The position numbers and the translations under genes were made by a program. Shown one piece after another: positions 31,995 to 39,509 of a stretch of 52,762 nt of DNA; the stretch's first letter is position 1; every line of letters starts with the position of its first letter. The stretch comes from Gammaproteobacteria bacterium (GTDB taxonomy: Bacteria > Pseudomonadota > Gammaproteobacteria > HyVt-429), in NCBI GenBank assembly GCA_022340345.1, contig JAJDOE010000086.1, positions 1 through 52,762 of the forward strand, read 5' to 3'. The notes beneath the pieces are model-generated. The model was given only the letters and a program-made list of their open reading frames with translations, was not told where the DNA came from and searched no databases.

Positions 31995-33457
31995 CAGCGT
32001 TCCGTATCCACGATCCAGGTGTCCTTGCTGCCGCCGCCCTGGGACGAGTTAACCACCAGGGAGCCGCGGCGCATGGCGACCCGGGTCAGCCCGCCGGCGG
32101 AAACCTTGCTGCTCCCCGCCTGCAGGGAAAAGGGACGCAGATCCAGGTGGCGCGGTTCGATCCGTCCGTCGCAAAGGGTCGGCGCGGTGGAAAGGTTCAG
32201 CGCCGGCTGTGCCATGTAGTTGCGGGGTCTTTTCTTGATCAGGGCTGCGAAGCGCTTGCGTTCCGCTGCGGTGGAGGCTGGCCCCACCAGCATGCCATAG
32301 CCACCGGATTCGTTGGCGGGTTTGACCACCAGTTTCGCCAGGTTGGCGAGCACATACTCCCGTTGCTTGGGGTCAGTGCACAGGTAGGAAGGCACGTTGG
32401 GAATGATCGGATCCTGGTCCAGGTAGTAACGAATGACCTCCGGGACAAAGGTGTAGACGATTTTGTCGTCCGCCACGCCTGCCCCCGGGGCGTTGGCCAG
32501 CCCTACGTTGCCCTTGCGCCAGGCCCGGAACAGGCCGGGGGTGCCCAGCAATGAATCCTCGCGAAAAACTTCCGGGTCGAGAAAATCATCGTTCACCCGC
32601 CGGTAAATCACGTCCACGCGCTCCAGACCGTGGATCGTGCGCATGTAGACGCAGTCATCGTCGCCTACGACCAGGTCCGGGCCTTCCACCAATTCTGCTC
32701 CCATCTGCTGGGCCAGGTAGGCGTGCTCGAAGTAAGCCGAGTTGTGAATGCCCGGCGTGAGCACCACGATCTCCGGGTAGTCCAGCGGGCGTGGCGACAA
32801 CTCCGCCAGGGTGTCGAACAACTGGCCCGGGTAGTCATCCACCGGAAGAATCGAATGTTTGCGAAAAAGCTGCGGAAATACCCGCTTTGTCACCGCGCGG
32901 TTTTCCAGCATGTAGGAAACGCCGGACGGTACCCGCAGATTGTCCTCCAGTACGTATACCGTGCCGTCGCCGTCGCGCACCAGGTCCGATCCGCAGATGT
33001 GCGCCCAGACACCATGTCGCGGTGTGATTCCGGCGCAGGCCTCGAGGTAATTGCCGGAGCTGTGCAGCAGTTCGGCCGGTACCACCTTGTCCTTCAGAAT
33101 CCGTTGTTCGTTGTACAGGTCGTTGATGAACAGATTGAGGGCGGTGAGCCGCTGCACCAGGCCCTCTTCGAGACGGCGCCACTCCCGCAGGCTGATGACC
33201 CGCGGGATGATGTCCATGGGCCAGGCCCGGTCGATGTTTTCCCCCTCGCTGTATACGGTGAAGGTTATGCCCATGGCCTGGATGGCAAGGTCGGCGGCCT
33301 GCTGGCGCGCGATCAGGCGTTTGTGCGTAAGGCGGCGGAGGTGGGAGACGATACCGCCAGCACCGGCCCGGGCCGTTCCCTGGGGCGTGATGAGCTCATC
33401 GTACTTGTCGGCGGCTGCGTACTCCGAAAAGTCCACCTGCCGTTCGCGGACGGGCAT
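31994..33457 (-). CDS. circularly permuted type 2 ATP-grasp protein
   Basis: A 487-residue protein. Key regions are GITFTVYSEGENIDRAWPMDIIPRV (about 63-87), YVLEDNLRVPSGVSYMLENR, VDVIYRRVNDDFLDPEVF and the ATP-grasp lysine and glycine-rich loop VVKPANESGGYGMLVGP. The family is predicted to form amide bonds, possibly a peptide tag or metabolite, with the alpha-E protein. It heads the operon ATP-grasp, alpha-E, metallopeptidase that converges on Anbu. The ATG at 33457 has no strong ribosome site; the upstream region contains the long inverted repeat at 33512-33545. Confidence 0.92.
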   Translation of the reverse strand: MPVRERQVDFSEYAAADKYDELITPQGTARAGAGGIVSHLRRLTHKRLIARQQAADLAIQAMGITFTVYSEGENIDRAWPMDIIPRVISLREWRRLEEGLVQRLTALNLFINDLYNEQRILKDKVVPAELLHSSGNYLEACAGITPRHGVWAHICGSDLVRDGDGTVYVLEDNLRVPSGVSYMLENRAVTKRVFPQLFRKHSILPVDDYPGQLFDTLAELSPRPLDYPEIVVLTPGIHNSAYFEHAYLAQQMGAELVEGPDLVVGDDDCVYMRTIHGLERVDVIYRRVNDDFLDPEVFREDSLLGTPGLFRAWRKGNVGLANAPGAGVADDKIVYTFVPEVIRYYLDQDPIIPNVPSYLCTDPKQREYVLANLAKLVVKPANESGGYGMLVGPASTAAERKRFAALIKKRPRNYMAQPALNLSTAPTLCDGRIEPRHLDLRPFSLQAGSSKVSAGGLTRVAMRRGSLVVNSSQGGGSKDTWIVDTER

Positions 33458-33511
33458 GCCTGCAATGATCCTTTATGACGCATTTTCATGCAACGTGACG
33501 ATAAAATCGAC

Positions 33512-33545
33512 GGCCGCAACTGATCGTTCACGATCGGTTGCGGTC
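33512..33545. promoter_or_regulatory. long inverted repeat between ATP-grasp operon and J-like gene
   Basis: GGCCGCAACTGATCG-ttca-CGATCGGTTGCGGTC folds into a 15-bp stem with two G-T wobbles and a four-base loop; the core CCGCAAC/GTTGCGG and GATCG/CGATC arms are perfect. It lies 55 bases upstream of the ATP-grasp start and 74 bases upstream of the divergent J-like gene. It is a candidate operator or structured leader. Confidence 0.5.
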
Positions 33546-33555
33546 AACCATTACA

Positions 33556-33569
33556 ATTGCTTGTGCAAT
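33556..33569. promoter_or_regulatory. second small inverted repeat in the same divergent region
   Basis: ATTGC-ttgt-GCAAT is a perfect 5-bp inverted repeat 10 bases after the long one. It may be part of the same control region. Confidence 0.25.
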
Positions 33570-33618
33570 ACTTGCGTGGCCGGACAGATTCGTCGGCGGC
33601 GACGCAGTGGCATCCAGC

Positions 33619-34368
33619 ATGGCTTCGAACAATGACTACTACGGCGTGCTCGGCCTGGCACCGTCCGCGGATGAACGGCTGATCCGTGCCGCCTGCCGCG
33701 CCCTTCCGGCAGTTATCGACACCACAGAGCAACCGGCGACCGCCAACGCAGTCAACGAGGCCTGTGCGGTGTTGCGCGACGCGGGCCTCCGCTGCGAATA
33801 CGATGCGGGCCGGGGCGGTGGGGTGCAGCAGGCCGAGCCTGTTTTCTCCCGGCCCGAGCCCGCGGGTGGAGTTAGCTACGAGGACGAAGCGTGGGCAATC
33901 GCTGCTGAATACCACCCGGGGATGCTGGAATGGGAACAGCGTCTTCGCCGGATCTTTTATCCGTTGGCGGTTAGCTACCGCGCGTACCTTCTGGATAGCC
34001 AGCAATTTTCGCGGTACGTGGAAATCGGAGACCGCATGGAGCGGGAATTTTTGCAGGCGTATTTTGGCGCCGACCCGCTGATCGTGGAGTACGCGAGAGA
34101 CCTGCTGGTTGCGGGCGAGCGGGAATCCGCAATCGACCTGAACAAGGTTGTGCGGGTACTGGGTTCCTCGGTTCCCGGTTCCCGGGTGGTCGAGACCCTG
34201 GAACGCAAACTCCGGGAAGCGCGCCAGCCGGCGCGCCCGCGCCCGGAAACGGAGGGCGCTTCCGGCGGCCAGTGGTGGTGGTCTGACCTGTCCGATACCG
34301 CGCACATTCTTGGCGTGATTTTCTTCGCCTTCCTTTTGATCGCGGTACTTTCGTATTTCCTCGGGTAA
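33619..34368 (+). CDS. J-domain-like membrane protein lacking HPD
   Basis: A 249-residue protein. Residues about 6-66 resemble a DnaJ domain (DYYGVLGLAPSADERLIRAA, then AVNEACAVLRDAGLRCEYDAG), but the HPD tripeptide needed to stimulate DnaK is absent; the corresponding stretch reads ALPAVIDTTEQP. A middle region of unknown type follows, and the C terminus is a single transmembrane helix (about 225-248, ILGVIFFAFLLIAVLSYFL), so it is probably tail-anchored. I chose the ATG at 33619 over the upstream TTG and GTG because the J-like homology begins six residues later. A glycosyltransferase-like gene follows 22 bases downstream. Confidence 0.7.
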   Translation: MASNNDYYGVLGLAPSADERLIRAACRALPAVIDTTEQPATANAVNEACAVLRDAGLRCEYDAGRGGGVQQAEPVFSRPEPAGGVSYEDEAWAIAAEYHPGMLEWEQRLRRIFYPLAVSYRAYLLDSQQFSRYVEIGDRMEREFLQAYFGADPLIVEYARDLLVAGERESAIDLNKVVRVLGSSVPGSRVVETLERKLREARQPARPRPETEGASGGQWWWSDLSDTAHILGVIFFAFLLIAVLSYFLG

Positions 34369-34390
34369 CTTGCAGCCTGCGGGAACGAAC

Positions 34391-35158
34391 ATGCTGATCC
34401 TGGTTTCTTTTGCCGCCTCGCTGGACCCCAAGCAGGGATCCTGGGAACAGCGGCAACACCATCTCAACCAGAGCGCGCTGCAACATGGCTTCGACCGGGT
34501 CATTCCCTGGACCTGGCGGAAGCTGCGGCGAACCGTTTTCTACTGGCGGTCCCGCTCGGTGTTCCGGCACCAGCGGGGCGCCGGCTACTGGGCATGGAAG
34601 CCGTACATCATCTATCGGGCACTCAAAAATGCCCCGCCCGGGGCGATCGTCGCGTACTGGGACGTGGGGCGGGCCAGCGAAACGGATCCGGACAAGGGCA
34701 ACCTGTTTCGTCGGGACATTGATCCCCTGGTGCAGTGGAGCCGCGAACAGGGTGCGGGAATCCTGCCGGGCGTTTATATCCCACAACACGGCGCCAACCG
34801 GTGCTGGACGCGGCGGGACTGCTTCGTGCTGATGGCTTGCGACCATCCTGCCTACTGGGAACACCCGCAGGTCCAGGCGAGTTTCAGCCTGTGGCAGCGC
34901 GGGGGACGCTCCTTTTCCATTCTGCGGGAATGGATGCGGTACTGCCGCGATCCGCGCGTGGTCAGCGATCAGCCCAACCGTTGTGGCCTGCCCAACCTGC
35001 CGGGCTTTATCGCCCACCGCCACGATCAGTCCATTCTGACCAACCTGGTGGTGAAGCACGGCTTGCGTTGCCCGGGTCATCCCGCGGAGGAAACGCCATG
35101 GTCCCGGGACGTCAACCAGTTGGCAGAACGCGTGCGGGGTGAGCTCGTCAGTCGGTAG
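34391..35158 (+). CDS. putative glycosyltransferase-like protein
   Basis: A 255-residue soluble protein. Conserved-looking segments are GAGYWAWKPYIIYRALKN, IVAYWDVGRA (possible DxG/DxD equivalent) and FIAHRHDQSILTNLVVKHG. This order resembles a group of uncharacterised GT-A-like capsule or lipopolysaccharide enzymes in which WxWKPY is followed by YxDxG and HDQS, but I cannot name a family with certainty. The start is the ATG at 34391 (MLILVSFAASL), preceded by GGGAAC; an earlier TTG at 34370 is less likely. It follows the J-like gene closely on the same strand and converges with a GT2 gene, suggesting a glycan-related locus. Confidence 0.55.
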   Translation: MLILVSFAASLDPKQGSWEQRQHHLNQSALQHGFDRVIPWTWRKLRRTVFYWRSRSVFRHQRGAGYWAWKPYIIYRALKNAPPGAIVAYWDVGRASETDPDKGNLFRRDIDPLVQWSREQGAGILPGVYIPQHGANRCWTRRDCFVLMACDHPAYWEHPQVQASFSLWQRGGRSFSILREWMRYCRDPRVVSDQPNRCGLPNLPGFIAHRHDQSILTNLVVKHGLRCPGHPAEETPWSRDVNQLAERVRGELVSR

Positions 35159-35175
35159 CCCGGCAGATCGCTTCT

Positions 35176-36003
35176 TCAGGCGACCATGAATGGCCGCGAA
35201 TACAGTGTACGAAAGGCCGAGCGCACCCGCGCCCGCATCCGCTCGGAACCGCCCAGACCCGTGACGCCGAGCAGCACCAGGTGCACCACGAAATTGGGGT
35301 CGGTTATGCCATTTGCGCGTCGACCGATGCGCGCGATCTCGCGCATCCGCTTGCTGCCGCCGGTGGCGGTCTTGGTCGCTGCGTGCATACGCAGGCTGGC
35401 GATTTTGTACGGAATGGCTTCAATACGCAGTTTGCGTCGCCTCGCACGCAGCGCCAGGTCCCAGTCCATGGCGTAGTGCAGGGATTCGTCCAGCCACCCC
35501 AGGTCCAGCAGCCGGCGACGGCTCCAGAAGGATGCGGGTTGCAGGAAGAAGTACGAAGTGCTGAGCCGGTCCGCTTCGAAACATCGGTAGGGCACGTCTT
35601 TCAGATGCCGTCCCTGTTCATCGATCTTCACGCCGGAGCCGAAGATCATGGCCGCGTCCGGATTTCGCGTGAACTCCAGCGCGATGCGGGAAAGGGCGCC
35701 CGGGAGTAGCAGGTCGTCGCCATTGAGCCAGGCCACGATGTCGCCAGTGGCCTTCATGAAACCGCGATTGATGGCATGCGACTGGCCGCGATCGGGCCGA
35801 CTTTCCCAATATGCGAGCTGCCCGTCGTATTGGTGGACGATATCCAGGGTTGCGTCGGTACTTCCGCCATCGATGACCAGGTGCTCGATGTGGGGATAGT
35901 CCTGGGTCAATACGGAAAGGATGGTCTCTTCCAGGAAACGACCGCAGTTCAGCGATGGCGTGACTACGCTGATTTTCGGCAGCTTGCGAACGGCGAGGTC
36001 CAT
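35176..36003 (-). CDS. family 2 glycosyltransferase
   Basis: A 275-residue GT-A enzyme. ISVVTPSLNCGRFLEETILS (from about residue 11) and LVIDGGSTDATLDIV are the nucleotide-sugar motifs, with the metal-binding LNGDD near residue 95 and WDLALRARR in the acceptor half. It transfers an unknown sugar to an unknown acceptor. The ATG at 36003 lies seven bases after the stop of the adenylyl cyclase gene, with GGCGGGAA between as ribosome site, so it is very probably co-transcribed with it. Such pairing of a signalling enzyme with one glycosyltransferase is unusual. Confidence 0.88.
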   Translation of the reverse strand: MDLAVRKLPKISVVTPSLNCGRFLEETILSVLTQDYPHIEHLVIDGGSTDATLDIVHQYDGQLAYWESRPDRGQSHAINRGFMKATGDIVAWLNGDDLLLPGALSRIALEFTRNPDAAMIFGSGVKIDEQGRHLKDVPYRCFEADRLSTSYFFLQPASFWSRRRLLDLGWLDESLHYAMDWDLALRARRRKLRIEAIPYKIASLRMHAATKTATGGSKRMREIARIGRRANGITDPNFVVHLVLLGVTGLGGSERMRARVRSAFRTLYSRPFMVA

Positions 36004-36010
36004 TTCCCGC

Positions 36011-38350
36011 CTAACAGCCACTGGCTGCGGCCCGGTGGATGTCCGCATGCATTTGTTGCAACAACGCAGCAACCGGAGGGTCTGATTTCGCGCTGGCCCA
36101 GCGCGGATCCTGTTCCAGCCACCCGGGGCTGCGCCAGCCCTGGGCCACTGCCCGGCCCAGCCATTCAAGGGCCAGGCGGTGATCGCCGGTCTGGAGGTAG
36201 AGCGCCGCCCGTTGCAGGGTCAGCAACGGGTCATCCGCGCCGTGGTCACTGACCCAGTCCCAGGCCGCCAGTGCGCGGTCCAAAGTAATCGTGCCCATGG
36301 CGTCATCGCCACTGCTGGCATACACGTGGGCAAGCAGGCTGAGCAGACCGACTTCGAGGTAAGCGAGGTCGCTATACTGGTGCGCCGGCTCAAAGGCCCG
36401 CTCCAGGTGCCCGATGGCCTGGTCGTGGATTCCATTGAGCATCGATGCCAGCCCCGTCCACAGGACCGCCTCGCGCTGGCGCTGGCTCAGCGGTCCTTGT
36501 TCGGGAATCGCCGACTCCGCCAGCCATTCGCGCGTGGTTTCGAGCATCCGTTCGTGGGCGCCTGCCAGGAAATGGGTCTCCGCGGCGATCTCAGCGATCA
36601 TTGTGCTGCGTGGCACCAGTGCTCTCGCGCTGGCGATTGCCTGGTCCGCGGCGTCGAAAAGACAGACGCCTGTGCAGGCGATGGCTCGCGCGCCGTAACA
36701 CCGCACCCGGCTGGACGCTTCCGCATCCGCGTCCAGGGCCTGTTGGCCCCAGCGGCAGGCCTCTTCGAGGCGGCCGTACAGGACATGTCCCTCGGCGAGA
36801 ATCCAGTAGGCGCGGCTGTCATGGGGATCGTGTTCCAGTACCTGCGAAACAACCTCGGTGGCTTCATCCAGGTTGTTGGTGCGCAGCAGAACAAGGGCGA
36901 TATTGCGCAGGTTGGCGGTATTCAGGGGATCCAGCTCGCGCACCACGCGGAATTCTTCGAGGCCCTCTGTTAGCAGGCCGCGGCTGACCAGGACGTTGCC
37001 CAGCCACATGTGGGCCAGGGAAAAATTGGGATTGAGCGCGACGGCCCGATGCAGGCTCTTCGCCGCGTCCGGCAGTTTGCCCTGGAACCAGCGCAATACT
37101 CCATCGGCGGCGTGGGTCTCCGGCAGCTCCGGGGCCAGTTGCATTGCCTTCCGCCTCGACTCGACGGTCTGGTGCAGCGCTTCGGAGATCGGCATCTCGC
37201 TGTACTCGGTGGCCAGGGCAAAGGCCGTGGTGATACCGGTCCAGGCCAGCCCATAGTCCGGGTCCAGTTGAACCGCCTGCCGGAAGCGGTCGATGGCGAT
37301 CGCCAGGTCTTCAGGTGTGCGCCGGTACATGTGGTCGCGACCAAGCAGGTACAGATCGAAGGCCCGCAGGTTGCGTGTGTCCGATTGGCCCCGAACCGCG
37401 GGCAGGGTCATACGCAACGCATGGGTAATGGCGCCGGCGATTTCCTCCTGGATTGCGAAAACGTCATCCAGCTCCCGATCGTAGCGGCCGGACCACACCG
37501 GGTAGCCATCGGCGGCATCAATGAGTTGGGCTGTGATGCGCAGTCGCCGCCCGGCTTTGCGAACGCTGCCCTCAAGCAGTCGCTGTACCTTCAGGCGCGC
37601 GCTGATCGTGGCGATGTCTTCTCCCGAGTTTTTGAAGGAAAACGCCGAAGTACGCGCCGCAACCCGCAGGCCCGGGACCCGGGACAGGGAGTTGATCAAT
37701 TCCTCGGACATGCCGTCGCTGAAGTACTCGTCCGCCGGGTCGGCGCTGATATTGGTGAATGGCAGGACTGCGATGGACAGGGCTTCTTCCCTGGTGTCGG
37801 GAGCGTCGCTTGCGACGCCCCCGTTGGCGCCAATGCGAAACACCGTCACCGCTTCATCGATGTTCTTAAGTTGTTGCGGACCCAGATTGGTCAGGGAAAA
37901 CTCCAGGTGATGACGTACCTGGCGCGCCACGTCCTCGGAGAGGCAGATCTCACCGGCTCCCGCCAGGGGTTCGATCCGCGCTGCGATATTAACGCCGTCG
38001 CCGAGCAAGTCGCCGTCGCGGTACTCCACGTCACCCAGGTGGATTCCGATGCGAAGGCGGATGACTTCGGTGGCGGATTGTTCTGCGTTGCGCTGGCGGA
38101 TGGTTTCCTGGATCGCCAGGCCGGCACGTACCGCGCCCAGGGCATTGGGGAACTCCAGCATAAAGCCATCCCCCAGGGTCTTCACTTCGCGACCCCCGTG
38201 GGCGGTGAATACCGAACGCAGCAGGCGTCGGTGTTCCTCCAGCAGACGCAAGGCCAGGGCCTCGTCGCGCCGCGTCAGGGCACTGAAACCCACCAGGTCG
38301 GTGAACATGACCGCCGCAAGACGGCGCTGGCTGGATGGAGGATCGCTCAT
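36011..38350 (-). CDS. class III adenylyl cyclase with FlgO-like and TPR domains
   Basis: A 779-residue protein. The cyclase domain (about 10-180) has a full catalytic set: metal Asp18 (FTDLVGFS) and Asp61 (LGDGFM), adenine-selecting Lys57 and Asp114 (DLLG), and transition-state Asn121 and Arg125 (VNIAAR). It should make cyclic AMP. An FlgO-like domain follows (about 190-310, SIAVLPFTNISADPADEYF), then TPR-type repeats to the end. Unlike its paralogue at 1042-3039, no clear transmembrane helix separates the parts, so it appears cytosolic. The ATG at 38350 is used. The glycosyltransferase gene begins seven bases downstream. It is divergent from the RND pump pair. Confidence 0.9.
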   Translation of the reverse strand: MSDPPSSQRRLAAVMFTDLVGFSALTRRDEALALRLLEEHRRLLRSVFTAHGGREVKTLGDGFMLEFPNALGAVRAGLAIQETIRQRNAEQSATEVIRLRIGIHLGDVEYRDGDLLGDGVNIAARIEPLAGAGEICLSEDVARQVRHHLEFSLTNLGPQQLKNIDEAVTVFRIGANGGVASDAPDTREEALSIAVLPFTNISADPADEYFSDGMSEELINSLSRVPGLRVAARTSAFSFKNSGEDIATISARLKVQRLLEGSVRKAGRRLRITAQLIDAADGYPVWSGRYDRELDDVFAIQEEIAGAITHALRMTLPAVRGQSDTRNLRAFDLYLLGRDHMYRRTPEDLAIAIDRFRQAVQLDPDYGLAWTGITTAFALATEYSEMPISEALHQTVESRRKAMQLAPELPETHAADGVLRWFQGKLPDAAKSLHRAVALNPNFSLAHMWLGNVLVSRGLLTEGLEEFRVVRELDPLNTANLRNIALVLLRTNNLDEATEVVSQVLEHDPHDSRAYWILAEGHVLYGRLEEACRWGQQALDADAEASSRVRCYGARAIACTGVCLFDAADQAIASARALVPRSTMIAEIAAETHFLAGAHERMLETTREWLAESAIPEQGPLSQRQREAVLWTGLASMLNGIHDQAIGHLERAFEPAHQYSDLAYLEVGLLSLLAHVYASSGDDAMGTITLDRALAAWDWVSDHGADDPLLTLQRAALYLQTGDHRLALEWLGRAVAQGWRSPGWLEQDPRWASAKSDPPVAALLQQMHADIHRAAASGC

Positions 38351-38473
38351 GTTTTCCTGCAGGACTGGAGCACCGCCATTCTAACGTGCCCCGGCCCGGC
38401 GGGTGTCAGCCGCCCTTGATATCCGGCCTTTCAGCCCTCATAAAGGCGTAGCCCCCCGCACGAGTCCGGCAGC

Positions 38474-39508
38474 ATGATTTTCATCCGCAAACCCCTGGCC
38501 GTCCTGCCCTTTGTACTGTTCGCCACGCCGCTCGCCGCGGAGCCGCTGGCCACCGCGCCGGTGGAGTACCGCAGCCTGGCCAGCGAGGAGCTTTTCGACG
38601 GCACCGTCGAGGCGGTCAACCAGTCCACCGTTGCTGCTCAGACCAGCGGTCGTGTGCTGGAGGTGCTATTCGACGTGGACGATTACGTGGCCCGCGGGAC
38701 GGTCGTCGTCCGGTTGCGGGACACGGAACAGCAGGCGCGTCTGGCGCGGGCGGAAGGCCTGGCAACAGAGGCAGGGGCCCGCCTGGAGGAGGCCGCCGAC
38801 GCCCAGCGCCGCCACCAGGAGCTGTATGCGCAAAAAGTCGCCAGCAAGGCGGCCCTGGATCGCGCGGTCGCCAATTTCAAGGCCGCGCGCGCGGCGCTGG
38901 AAGCCGCCCGTGCCCAGGTGGACGAGGCCCGGGAGCAACTCGAACATACCATGGTGCGCGCTCCCTACAGCGGCATCGTGGTGGAACGCGGCGTGCAACC
39001 CGGCGAAACAGTACAGCCGGGTTCTGCGCTGATGACCGGGTTGTCGCTGGAATCACTGCGCGTGAACGCCTACGTACCGCAACGGCTGGTGGCGCCCCTG
39101 CGCGCGGGCGGGACCGCGCGGGTGTTGCTGGAAGATGGTGCGCAGCCCATCGAGGTCCGGGACCTGACGGTTTCTCCGCGTGCGGACCTGGCGACCCGCA
39201 GTTTCCGCGTCCGGGTTGCGCTGCCGGAGGGCACGCACGGGCTTTTCCCGGGCATGGCTGTGAAGCTGGCCGTCGCCACCGGCGAGGCGCAGCGTCTCCT
39301 GGTTCCGGAACGTTCCGTGGTGCACCGCAGCGAAGTTACCGGGGTGTACGTGCTGGTCGGCGATCGAGTGGTGTTTCGCCAGGTGCGGGTCGGCCGGCGG
39401 CATGGCGATTCGCGGGAAGTGCTCGCCGGTCTGCACGAGGGTGAGCAGGTAGCCCTGGACCCGGTACAGGCCACCATTTTCCTGAAGGCCGGCAACCCGG
39501 GAAACTGA
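38474..39508 (+). CDS. RND efflux periplasmic adaptor (membrane fusion protein)
   Basis: A 344-residue HlyD/AcrA-type adaptor. A signal peptide (MIFIRKPLAVLPFVLFATPLA) precedes the barrel-sandwich half QTSGRVLEVLFDVDDYVARGTVVVRL split as usual, a coiled-coil hairpin (about 90-155), the second lipoyl half (VRAPYSGIVVERGVQPGETV) and the beta-barrel domain (VNAYVPQRLVAPLRAG). There is no lipobox cysteine. It links the inner-membrane permease encoded next to an outer-membrane channel; no such channel gene is in the window. The ATG of the permease follows one base after this stop region, so they are translated together. Confidence 0.93.
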   Translation: MIFIRKPLAVLPFVLFATPLAAEPLATAPVEYRSLASEELFDGTVEAVNQSTVAAQTSGRVLEVLFDVDDYVARGTVVVRLRDTEQQARLARAEGLATEAGARLEEAADAQRRHQELYAQKVASKAALDRAVANFKAARAALEAARAQVDEAREQLEHTMVRAPYSGIVVERGVQPGETVQPGSALMTGLSLESLRVNAYVPQRLVAPLRAGGTARVLLEDGAQPIEVRDLTVSPRADLATRSFRVRVALPEGTHGLFPGMAVKLAVATGEAQRLLVPERSVVHRSEVTGVYVLVGDRVVFRQVRVGRRHGDSREVLAGLHEGEQVALDPVQATIFLKAGNPGN

Positions 39509-39509
39509 C

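Noticed and set aside
31080-32219. 379-codon open frame antisense to the alpha-E and ATP-grasp genes
   Set aside because: It overlaps two strongly conserved genes on the other strand and has no family features.
37010-38419. 469-codon open frame antisense to the adenylyl cyclase gene
   Set aside because: It is a shadow of the cyclase/TPR gene, with low-complexity composition and no recognisable motif.
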